21,775 nt of DNA. Origin: Chloroflexota bacterium (GTDB lineage: Bacteria; Chloroflexota; Anaerolineae; Anaerolineales; UBA4823). A model generated the notes under the pieces. It was not told where the DNA came from. It was given only the letters and a program-made list of their open reading frames with translations, and did not search any database. The position numbers and the translations under genes are program-made. The stretch spans positions 1-21,775 of the forward strand of contig JAAZNS010000012.1 of the NCBI GenBank assembly GCA_012798185.1, written 5' to 3'. Of the stretch, positions 15,379-21,775 are shown piece after piece (positions within the stretch are counted from its first letter, which is position 1; each line of letters starts with the position of its first letter).

Positions 15379-16183
15379 ATTGACAATGCACCTTACCAGA
15401 GTTTTTATGAGGAAATCAGGAAAGCGGGAATCCAGGAAATAATTTAGCAGCCAGGTAAAACAAAAACAGACCCTAAAGATTTTTCACATAGATTGATGGG
15501 ATAGTTCACAAAGCAGTTTTCCAGATGTGGTGATGATTAACAGCGAACCTTTTAGGGTTTCATTATTTTGCGCCATAGAAAATGCAGATGAGTTTCGTCC
15601 TGCATTGCTGCTGATAAGGGATCAGAACCCGCAGGTGGGATTGACAAACTTCGAATATGGCAGTATTCTGGAATGGAATTAAAGACGGGTATGGTTGGGA
15701 GAAAGGATTACGGCATACCCCAAAACGAACAACCGTAGTATTTTGGAGACGATGAACGATTATAAAATAATATTATTAATAAGTTTGAGAAAATATCCAA
15801 TCTTTTTTGGCTAACGGTGAAAATTGCAAAAATGCCGTGCAGCTCGATTGGCTGCAAACACCCCTCAGAAAGACAATAGAAATTCTTTTTGTATGAATTT
15901 GAGCACCCAGCGCTGGTTTCGACAGGCTCATCCAACGCTTGATTGCTATCAGTGGCAGCTACAGACAGGTAAGTTTCTCGGATGACAATGGTAATACCAC
16001 AGCAGATCGAAATATCCAATCTCAAGATTTACTACCATTCCCCAAAAAATTGGAAGACTTTTTCACCAAGACCGTTTACAATTAGATACACGTCATTACA
16101 GTACGACTGATTCAAACCAAGAATTAAGCGAATGGCTTTATGACAGATTATCCTGTAGATAGTCGAGGCGATAAGGCGGTAAT
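15379..16183. other. Gene-poor stretch, probably decayed sequence
   Basis: No full-length gene is recognised over about 800 bases. A 49-codon frame at 15533-15682 (beginning MINSEPFRVSLFCAIENA) has protein-like composition but no ribosome site and no family I can name; it may be a leftover of a broken gene. A minus-strand frame at 15708-16025 looks like chance. At about 15911-15934 the phrase GGTTTCGACAGGCTCATCC resembles a short interspersed repeat seen between genes in many genomes. Confidence 0.5.
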
Positions 16184-16672
16184 ATGTTCAGAGAAATGAG
16201 AAGAAACAAACAACGCTTGTCGGAAGGTGAAACCATCGAAATACTTAAAACCTGCACATCGGGGGTGTTAGCCGTAACCGGCGATCACGGCTATCCTTAT
16301 GCTGTCCCGCTTAGTTATGTCTATAAAGATCATAAGCTGTTTTTTCATTGCGCAAAAGCAGGGCACAAGATCGATGGTATTGCGAATAACGACAAGGTCT
16401 CGTTTTGCGTCATTAAAAACGATGATGTAATTGCTAAATCTTTCACCACTTATTATCGCAGCGTGATCGTTTTTGGACGAGCCAGGATTTTAACCGGGGA
16501 TGACGAGAGACGGCTCGCCCTGGAAAGTCTCATCGAAAAGTATTCTCCCGATTACATGGAGGAAGGACAAAAGGAAATCGAGCGCGATTGGGACAGGGTG
16601 TGCCTGGTTGAGATAAACATCGAGCATATGACGGGAAAAGCAGCCATAGAGCTCATAAAAAACCAAGAATAA
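16184..16672 (+). CDS. NimA-like pyridoxamine 5'-phosphate oxidase-family flavoprotein
   Basis: This 162-residue protein shows the split-barrel flavin-binding fold typical of the NimA/PNPOx-like group: GVLAVTGDHGYPYAVPLSYVY (about 26-46), then LFFHCAKAGHKID, then KVSFCVI and SVIVFGRARIL. Members bind FMN or a related cofactor as dimers; some reduce nitroimidazoles or bind haem, but the true substrate of most is unknown. AAGG lies close upstream of the ATG. It stands alone after the decayed stretch and is followed by a short membrane-peptide ORF. Confidence 0.8.
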   Translation: MFREMRRNKQRLSEGETIEILKTCTSGVLAVTGDHGYPYAVPLSYVYKDHKLFFHCAKAGHKIDGIANNDKVSFCVIKNDDVIAKSFTTYYRSVIVFGRARILTGDDERRLALESLIEKYSPDYMEEGQKEIERDWDRVCLVEINIEHMTGKAAIELIKNQE

Positions 16673-16765
16673 ATATACCTCGCGTTTTTCCTTTTCTGCA
16701 GCAATCGCGGATTTCGCATTACCCACGGCAAAGCCATATTTGGTCACAATGGAGACTATTATTAT

Positions 16766-16879
16766 ATGGAAATTTTATATATGCTGCCCATCGGCCTCGA
16801 TTTGATCCTGGGGTTAGCAGCAGCTATATTAGTCATAACAATAATCTTTACTTGGATGAACATCCGCAAACACCGGTAA
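16766..16879 (+). CDS. Candidate 37-residue single-helix membrane peptide
   Basis: The frame encodes MEILYMLPIGLDLILGLAAAILVITIIFTWMNIRKHR. One hydrophobic helix covers about residues 7-30 and a basic tail (NIRKHR) follows, which gives the inside-positive layout of a real small membrane protein. GGAG lies about 12 nt upstream, slightly far. The frame is too short to be sure, and no family is recognised. It is 93 bp downstream of the NimA-like gene on the same strand. Confidence 0.4.
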   Translation: MEILYMLPIGLDLILGLAAAILVITIIFTWMNIRKHR

Positions 16880-17274
16880 GTTATCTCGTCGCTTTCTTGC
16901 TTGAGTTTTTATGGAAAGTAAGAGACTAATTTGACCATTAAAATACAAGTTTAGCGAGTTCGAAAATACCGGGAAGGAGCTGTTTATCCAACACGACTAT
17001 AATGGAGCGGATAGCATCAGCCAGCGCTGGTAAGATTTGGCATGTTGGCATTTATCGGCAGGAAAATCCTTCTTGGAGCGATAGTTAAATTTGCATCTGA
17101 AAGATTCAAGCACGATATAAAACATTTATCCTAATATTACTAATTATTATCAAACAAAGGTTTTTCGATCGATAATTTGCTTGACAGATTAACCATAAAC
17201 TTATATAGTTTTAATATTATTTTTCTCTGCGCTGCTGTTCCATATCTTTATATCGATTCAGGTAATTAATAATA
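16880..17274 (+). other. Intergenic region upstream of the racemase gene
   Basis: No coding sequence or structured RNA is recognised. The right part holds a good promoter (17181-17209), listed separately. Between the promoter and the start codon lies an AT-rich leader of about 60 nt without strong secondary structure, so no riboswitch is claimed. Confidence 0.5.
17181..17209 (+). promoter_or_regulatory. Sigma-70-like promoter of the larA locus
   Basis: TTGACA (17181-17186) and TATAGT (17204-17209) are 17 bp apart, with 6 of 6 and 5 of 6 matches to consensus. Transcription would begin near 17216, about 59 nt upstream of the racemase start codon. This is the best promoter match in the window. 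Confidence 0.7.
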
Positions 17275-18546
17275 ATGACATCAGAGCAAACAATTCGTTT
17301 AGCCTGTGGCAATGATTATTTAACTGCACACCTTCCAGAGCAAAACCTTTCGGGCGTTTTTTCTCCCAAGCCTGTGCCGCCATGTTCTGACCCGGTTCTA
17401 GAAATCAAGCGTGCCCTTGCCCAGCCGCTGGATTGCCCGCCATTATCCCAATTGGTTAAGCCCGCTGATAAGGTCGTGATTCTAATCGATGATCATACCC
17501 GCACTACTCCTGCAGATCTGATTTTGCCGCATGTCTTGCAGGAATTGGATAAAATCGGCTGCCGGGAAGAGGATATCACTATTCTTATCACTCATGGCAC
17601 TCACCGCCTTAGTACAGAAGAAGAAGTGCGCAAAAAAGTGGGAGAGGAGATATTCCACCAATATAAAATCGTGCAGCATCGTTGTGAGGATGAACAAAAT
17701 CAGGTCTTTCTGGGTATTACCAGCCGCGGCACACCGGTTTGGATTAACCGTTTGGTATATGAAGCCGATAAACGAATTGGCATCGGGCATATTGGTCTCA
17801 GCCCTTACGCAGGTTTCTCAGGCGGTCTCAAGTTGATTATCCCGGGAGCGGCTGCCTTGGATACGATTAACTGCAATCACAGCATGGTGCCGTTGGGATT
17901 TCGCAAACCTGGCGACACCCGCTTGCCCACCCGCTTGGATATCGACGAAGCTGCCGGGATGATTGGCATGGATTTTATTTTGGATGTGGTCTTGGATGCA
18001 AATGACAAGATTATCAAAGCCTTTGCTGGCGCTTCCGCAAAAGTCTACCAGGAGGGGGTTGCGCTTGCCAGAACGGTTTTTGAGGTGGCTTGTCCCTCTA
18101 TGGTAGATATTGCGATAACATCAGCATATCCTTATGATATTGACTTATATCAAGCGGTGAGAGCGGTTGAATATGCCGACGCGATCGTACGCGAGGGAGG
18201 CAGCATTCTTTTGGTGGCTGCTTGCCCGGATGGCTGGGGGGGAGAAGATTTTCGAAAATTAATGTGCGACCGAACTAAAACTCCCCCAGATTTTCTTCGC
18301 GATATTGCCCGCAGAAATGGAAAGGTTACCTTTAGCGTGCTGGGGTATGCGCTCTCAAGGATAAAATCCGAAAAGCGCCTGGTTATTCCACCAACGAATA
18401 TTCCCGCAACTGAACTGGAAGAAGCGGGTTTTTATCTGGTGAACAGTCTCCAGGAGGGGATCGAGGAGTTAATCGAGAAGTATGGCGCTGAATGCCGTAT
18501 TGCTGTTTTTCCGAGCGGATCGGTTACCGTCCCATGCCTCCTCTAA
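17275..18546 (+). CDS. larA: LarA-family nickel-dependent racemase/epimerase
   Basis: This 423-residue protein of normal LarA length has the family motifs in order: ILIDDHTRTTP (about 70-79), ITHGTHR (105-111), GHIGLSPYAGFSGGLKLIIPG (171-191 region) and NCNHSM (199-204). In characterised lactate racemase a lysine anchors the nickel-pincer nucleotide and histidines bind nickel or act as acid-base; Lys186, His172, His202 and His110 here occupy the corresponding places (from memory of the family, by eye). Many homologues act on other 2-hydroxy acids, so lactate is not certain. No larB, larC or larE maturation genes are seen in the window. Only a distant AGG serves as ribosome site. The next gene starts 75 bp downstream. 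Confidence 0.85.
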   Translation: MTSEQTIRLACGNDYLTAHLPEQNLSGVFSPKPVPPCSDPVLEIKRALAQPLDCPPLSQLVKPADKVVILIDDHTRTTPADLILPHVLQELDKIGCREEDITILITHGTHRLSTEEEVRKKVGEEIFHQYKIVQHRCEDEQNQVFLGITSRGTPVWINRLVYEADKRIGIGHIGLSPYAGFSGGLKLIIPGAAALDTINCNHSMVPLGFRKPGDTRLPTRLDIDEAAGMIGMDFILDVVLDANDKIIKAFAGASAKVYQEGVALARTVFEVACPSMVDIAITSAYPYDIDLYQAVRAVEYADAIVREGGSILLVAACPDGWGGEDFRKLMCDRTKTPPDFLRDIARRNGKVTFSVLGYALSRIKSEKRLVIPPTNIPATELEEAGFYLVNSLQEGIEELIEKYGAECRIAVFPSGSVTVPCLL

Positions 18547-18621
18547 CTCCTTCTGCATTTTGGGGAGGAAAGCTCCGTTATATGTTTCTATTTTTTATTT
18601 ATATTATCAGGAGAGAAACCG

Positions 18622-19410
18622 ATGGAAGAAAAACCAGAAAAAGTTCGACAAGCAACCAATCGGATTGGCGGCGTCTCAATTGCCTGGGTGACCCTGTATG
18701 GCGCGTTGTGCGGTGTTACCGGGCTAGTGCCAATCTTTCCCTATATTGGCGGCGGCGGTTACGTTCCCTTGACAACACCGCTTAGTGCAATAGCTCCGCT
18801 CCTCCTTGGTCCTGTCGGGGGTGTTGCAGCGGGAATAGTGGGAGGGCTCATTGGAATGTTTATCGCTCCGGCTGCTTATCCGCTGCAACTGGTGGATGTA
18901 CTTTTAAATGCAGCACTACCAGCCTTCTTTGTAGCCTTGATGATTAAAGACGAACGTTATTGGAAGTTCACTGTGCCCTTATTTGTTGTTCTTGGTATTG
19001 TTGGTTGGCTGGTGCCATTCTATGTACCTGGTGCAGCAGCAGGTTTTGGAAAAGTACCTGAGCCATTGTACTTCATCATGGCAGCACTTTATTGGCTGCC
19101 TTCGACCATCATTGCCGTCACCCCGCTTGGCACGCGCTTGATCCCAAAGTGGATAGTTTCGAAGAATCGAACCCAGCGCTATGGCGGCATCTTTTTAGCT
19201 GTGCTTGCAGCATTGTTCATTTGGTGGCTTCCCTGGACCCGCCCCTATTGGTACCTCTTCAACTTTTCCGCCGAATTGGGCGTTGCCACCCATTTGGCAT
19301 ATTCATGGTGGGTCCCTACACTTTCTGCGATCACTGCAGTCATTACCATCCCTATTGTAGAAGCCCTCGAACGCAGCGGTTTACCAAAAATCGAGGGCGC
19401 TATTTGGTAA
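18622..19410 (+). CDS. S-component-like membrane protein of an ECF transporter
   Basis: This 262-residue protein has about seven hydrophobic segments. The N-terminal half carries Gly-rich features reminiscent of ECF substrate-binding subunits (PLTTPLSAIAPLLLGPVGG, then AAGIVGGLIGMFIAP). AGGAG lies 8 nt upstream of ATG. The short gap to the racemase gene argues for co-transcription, and the following genes encode the ATPase and the EcfT-like part of an ECF importer. The CbiM/NikM start (Met-His-Ile-x-Asp-Gly) that marks nickel or cobalt S-components is absent. It probably binds a small organic substrate related to the racemase, but metal or vitamin cannot be ruled out. It is longer than most S-components (about 180-200 residues). 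Confidence 0.65.
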   Translation: MEEKPEKVRQATNRIGGVSIAWVTLYGALCGVTGLVPIFPYIGGGGYVPLTTPLSAIAPLLLGPVGGVAAGIVGGLIGMFIAPAAYPLQLVDVLLNAALPAFFVALMIKDERYWKFTVPLFVVLGIVGWLVPFYVPGAAAGFGKVPEPLYFIMAALYWLPSTIIAVTPLGTRLIPKWIVSKNRTQRYGGIFLAVLAALFIWWLPWTRPYWYLFNFSAELGVATHLAYSWWVPTLSAITAVITIPIVEALERSGLPKIEGAIW

Positions 19411-19490
19411 TACATTTGAATGCCTTTCCTCCCCAAAGGCAAACACACTTTTGTGAGACTGTTGAACATTAACCTTGAAAAATATTGGTA

Positions 19491-19539
19491 GATATGCGGC
19501 GGAGCGGGTTTACCGCACCGCCGCATATCCAATGTTTTT
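19491..19539 (+). terminator. Strong intrinsic terminator inside the LarA/ECF locus
   Basis: A 12-bp perfect stem, GATATGCGGCGG (19491-19502) with CCGCCGCATATC (19518-19529), is extended by GCGG/CCGC (19504-19507 with 19513-19516). A T6 tract follows (about 19534-19540). On the minus strand the stem is also followed by a T5 tract, so it could work in both directions. It lies between the S-component and ATPase genes. Confidence 0.8.
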
Positions 19540-19603
19540 TCTTCGCAAAAATACTTTTGCAACACGCTTTCTTAATCGTCAGGTGACGATCACGCACTTT
19601 CCC

Positions 19604-19609
19604 TATAAT
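19604..19609 (+). promoter_or_regulatory. -10 box of a separate promoter for the ECF ATPase
   Basis: TATAAT lies 45 bp upstream of the ATPase start and 65 bp after the terminator. The best -35-like match, GTGACG (19583-19588), is only 15 bp away, so the promoter is not ideal. A terminator-promoter pair here would let the ATPase and EcfT genes be expressed independently of larA. Confidence 0.4.
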
Positions 19610-19653
19610 TAGTGAACTGTCATCTGTCATCTTTCCTTCGAGCGATTTAAGAC

Positions 19654-21414
19654 ATGGATAATCATGGTTTGATCGATCTTCAAAATGTAACCTTTACTTA
19701 CGAAGGCGATGTGGTTGCCCTGAGCAACCTCAACCTTCATGCCGAGAGAGGCGAGTTCGTAGTCGTTCTTGGTGCAAACGGTGCTGGAAAATCCACCCTG
19801 TGTTATCTCATCAGCGGAATAGTTCCCCACATTTATGGCGGGCGGCGGAGGGGAGATGTTCTGGTTGGCGATATTGATCCATGGGATGAACCATTGTATA
19901 TCACCGCTCAAAAATGTGGATTGCTCATGCAAGACCCAGAGGTGCAGCTCTTTATGCCGACCATCAAAGCTGAATTAGCTTTTGGTCCGGCAAACCTTGG
20001 TGTGGAACGGGCTGCTATTTTCCAGCGTACTCAATCCGCCCTGGCTCTTGTGCGAATGAGCGGCTTGGAGAAACGTAATCCCCGTGACCTTTCGGGAGGG
20101 CAAAAACAACGCACTGCCCTGGCTTCCGTTTTGACTATGGAACCCAAAATCCTGGTTCTGGATGAACCTACCTCACAGCTGGACCCCCTCGGGCGTTGGG
20201 AAGTAGGCGAAGCAATCGAGCAATTGAAGCATCAAGGCGAACTTGCCATCATCATGACCACCCATGAGACCGAGGAGATTCTGCACCTTGCCGACCAGGT
20301 TCTCGTGCTGGAAAAAGGAGAAACGGTACTGCAGGGCAAGCCGGCTCAAGTTTTCGCACAAATACAGAAACTCGAACATGCTGGTATTAAAACGCCTGCC
20401 ATGGTTCGTACCCAGGTTCACCTATTCCCCCGGTCAACAAAAAAACAAAACTCAACTCCTGAGGTAAAAACATCGTTGAGCGTTCCAGAATTGGCGAAAG
20501 ATATCCAATGCGCATACCATAATGGCAGCATAATGGTCAATCCTTTGTCGGTATCTGAACTGCCACCTGTTTCAGCATCTGCCCCCATCATCGAGACCGT
20601 TGACCTCACCATTGAGTTTCCCGGACCTCCGCGTGTGACTGCACTTCAGAAGATATCCACCCGCATCCAGCAAGGTGAATTTGTCGGGATCATCGGGCAG
20701 AATGGTTCCGGAAAGAGCACGCTGGTAAAGTGCTTTGTCGGCTTGCTCCGAGCCAAAGAAGGGGACGTGCTGTTCAAAGGGAAAAGCATTAAAAACCTCT
20801 CGATAGGTGAGATTGCCCGCCGCATAGGCTTGGTGCTGCAAAACCCCGATTATCAATTGTTTACTTCTTCCTGCCGTGATGAAGTACGTTTTGCATTGAA
20901 TAACGTGGGTATTCCTTCAAACGAGATCGAGGAATTAGTAGACAAAGCCCTTGATCTGGTCGGGTTAAAATCTGAAGCGGATTTATTTCCCTTTCGATTA
21001 TCGTTTGGTGATAGGCGTAAACTGGCAGTGGCAGCAACAATTGCTCTTGACCCAGAAGTGCTGATTATGGATGAACCGACGACCGCGCAAGATCACCGTG
21101 GGAGATATCAATTAGCCGATTTGGCAAAGCAATTTCATGAAGAAAAAAAGGGAACCGTACTAATGATCACCCACGATGTGGATTTAATCGCCCGCTATGC
21201 CCAGAGGCTGATCGTTCTGCATAACGGCAAAGTGTTATTGGATGGTCCCACTCAGGAGGTTTTTATCCAGGTCGATGAACTAAAAAAGAGCTTTGTGGTT
21301 CCACCCTTTGCCACCCAATTGGCAATGCAGTTGCAGCCTCTTGGAATACCCCCCTCTATTATGGTTTTGGACGATCTTTTCCGCTGTCTCACTCCTGTAC
21401 CAAGAATGGAGTAA
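19654..21414 (+). CDS. Double-domain ECF transporter ATPase (EcfA1-EcfA2 fusion)
   Basis: This 586-residue protein contains two ABC ATPase domains in one chain. Domain 1 has Walker A GANGAGKST (40-48), signature LSGGQKQR (about 147) and Walker B ILVLDEP (about 168-174). Domain 2 has Walker A GQNGSGKST (about 349-357), the unusual signature LSFGDRRK (about 449) and Walker B VLIMDEP (about 469-475). A linker of about 70 residues rich in Ser, Pro and Val joins them. The Q-loop phrases QDPEVQLFMP and QNPDYQLFTSSCRDEVRFAL are typical of EcfA ATPases. The protein drives the energy-coupling module together with the EcfT-like product of the next gene. ATP hydrolysis may be asymmetric because the second signature lacks the canonical SGGQ. 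Confidence 0.9.
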   Translation: MDNHGLIDLQNVTFTYEGDVVALSNLNLHAERGEFVVVLGANGAGKSTLCYLISGIVPHIYGGRRRGDVLVGDIDPWDEPLYITAQKCGLLMQDPEVQLFMPTIKAELAFGPANLGVERAAIFQRTQSALALVRMSGLEKRNPRDLSGGQKQRTALASVLTMEPKILVLDEPTSQLDPLGRWEVGEAIEQLKHQGELAIIMTTHETEEILHLADQVLVLEKGETVLQGKPAQVFAQIQKLEHAGIKTPAMVRTQVHLFPRSTKKQNSTPEVKTSLSVPELAKDIQCAYHNGSIMVNPLSVSELPPVSASAPIIETVDLTIEFPGPPRVTALQKISTRIQQGEFVGIIGQNGSGKSTLVKCFVGLLRAKEGDVLFKGKSIKNLSIGEIARRIGLVLQNPDYQLFTSSCRDEVRFALNNVGIPSNEIEELVDKALDLVGLKSEADLFPFRLSFGDRRKLAVAATIALDPEVLIMDEPTTAQDHRGRYQLADLAKQFHEEKKGTVLMITHDVDLIARYAQRLIVLHNGKVLLDGPTQEVFIQVDELKKSFVVPPFATQLAMQLQPLGIPPSIMVLDDLFRCLTPVPRME

Positions 21415-21423
21415 TCGATACGT

Positions 21424-21775
21424 ATGCAACCTGTATTCCGCTACACACAACTTAATACCCCAATTCACCGCCTGCACCCTTTTATTAAATTGATTTATGT
21501 CGGGCTGACACTGATCTTGGTCATGTACCCCATTCGTTCAACGGATATGCCCATTCTTCTCATTTGGCTGGGTCTTTCGGCATTTTTATGGATCTTAGCC
21601 CGAATCGAAGCGCGGCGGTTTACCACCCTCTTTAAAATCCTGATCGGCACATTTTTATTCCTAATCATCATCCAAGGTTTTACTTACCGCGGCGGGCAAA
21701 CACCCTTGATCACTTTTGGGCACCTGCGTTTATGGGAAGCTGATCTCGGGGTGCTTACCAAAGAGGGGGTATGGT
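21424..21775 (+). CDS. EcfT-like transmembrane component, 3' end beyond the window
   Basis: The frame opens with MQPVFRYTQLNTPIHRLHPF 9 bp after the ATPase stop and stays open to the edge (about 117 codons). The beginning N-TPIHRLHPFIKL matches the start of EcfT/CbiQ proteins, whose first helix follows a segment of this kind (here LIYVGLTLILVMYP). At least three hydrophobic segments are visible, separated by the charged RIEARRFTTLFK loop. It would couple the double ATPase to the S-component. GGAG overlaps the ATPase stop, about 12 nt upstream. The characteristic Ala-Arg-Gly coupling helices lie beyond the window. Confidence 0.75.
   Translation, partial: MQPVFRYTQLNTPIHRLHPFIKLIYVGLTLILVMYPIRSTDMPILLIWLGLSAFLWILARIEARRFTTLFKILIGTFLFLIIIQGFTYRGGQTPLITFGHLRLWEADLGVLTKEGVW

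Noticed and set aside
15708..16025. Minus-strand 105-residue coding sequence
   Set aside because: No recognisable motifs, no ribosome site, irregular composition and a short interspersed repeat within it; most likely a chance frame.
17210..17274. Riboswitch in the larA leader
   Set aside because: The leader is about 60 nt, AT-rich and without convincing paired elements.
18622..19410. CbiM/NikM nickel-cobalt S-component
   Set aside because: The diagnostic Met-His start and the early Asp-Gly motif are absent.

Overview
The window is about 21.8 kb of bacterial chromosome with a moderate-GC, densely packed backbone. The Thr/Pro-rich linkers after a lipobox or an N-terminal membrane segment (runs such as PTPTPT), the tandem paralogous TPR proteins and the interspersed 'CTTCGCTCAGAGTGACA' type repeats are what I associate with Chloroflexota, most likely Anaerolineae. 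No rRNA or tRNA gene is present to confirm this, so the assignment is an inference from style.

Layout from left to right. (1) 1-330: eight tandem copies of a 41-43 bp hairpin-forming repeat. (2) 371-3948, minus strand: two tandem amidohydrolase_3 (YtcJ-like) paralogues, one a lipoprotein and one without an export signal. (3) 3955-6110: an AT-rich island. It carries a DUF3800 protein (putative RNase H-like nuclease), a compact structured RNA element abutting its 3' end, and a four-helix membrane protein gene split by a frameshift in an A9 run. (4) 6120-10052, minus strand: a lone D-Ala-D-Ala-ligase-like ATP-grasp enzyme and a two-gene operon of membrane-anchored TPR proteins. (5) 10138-13413, minus strand: a zinc uptake operon znuA-znuC-znuB-zur, preceded by a near-consensus Fur-family operator that overlaps the -10 box. 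(6) 13647-14771, plus strand: a GNAT acetyltransferase and a YrdB-like membrane protein that abut. (7) 14772-16183: a gene-poor, decayed stretch with a truncated alcohol dehydrogenase remnant and one strong 15-bp hairpin. (8) 16184-16879: a NimA-like flavin protein and a 37-residue membrane peptide ORF. (9) 17181-21775, plus strand: a LarA-family nickel racemase/epimerase, a multi-span S-component-like membrane protein, a double ABC ATPase and the start of an EcfT-like protein that runs off the window, so together an ECF-type importer beside a LarA enzyme.

How the parts work together. The znu genes form a self-contained zinc-sensing and uptake unit: lipoprotein ZnuA hands Zn to ZnuB, ZnuC powers transport, and the Fur-family regulator encoded last probably represses the promoter at 13387-13413. 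The LarA/ECF locus probably couples import of a small molecule or of the metal needed by LarA to 2-hydroxy-acid racemisation; the S-component does not look like the known nickel/cobalt CbiM/NikM type. The most intriguing locus is 4007-4864, where a DUF3800 gene and a four-stem RNA element sit 13 bp apart. This resembles families in which a nuclease-like protein is paired with a dedicated noncoding RNA.
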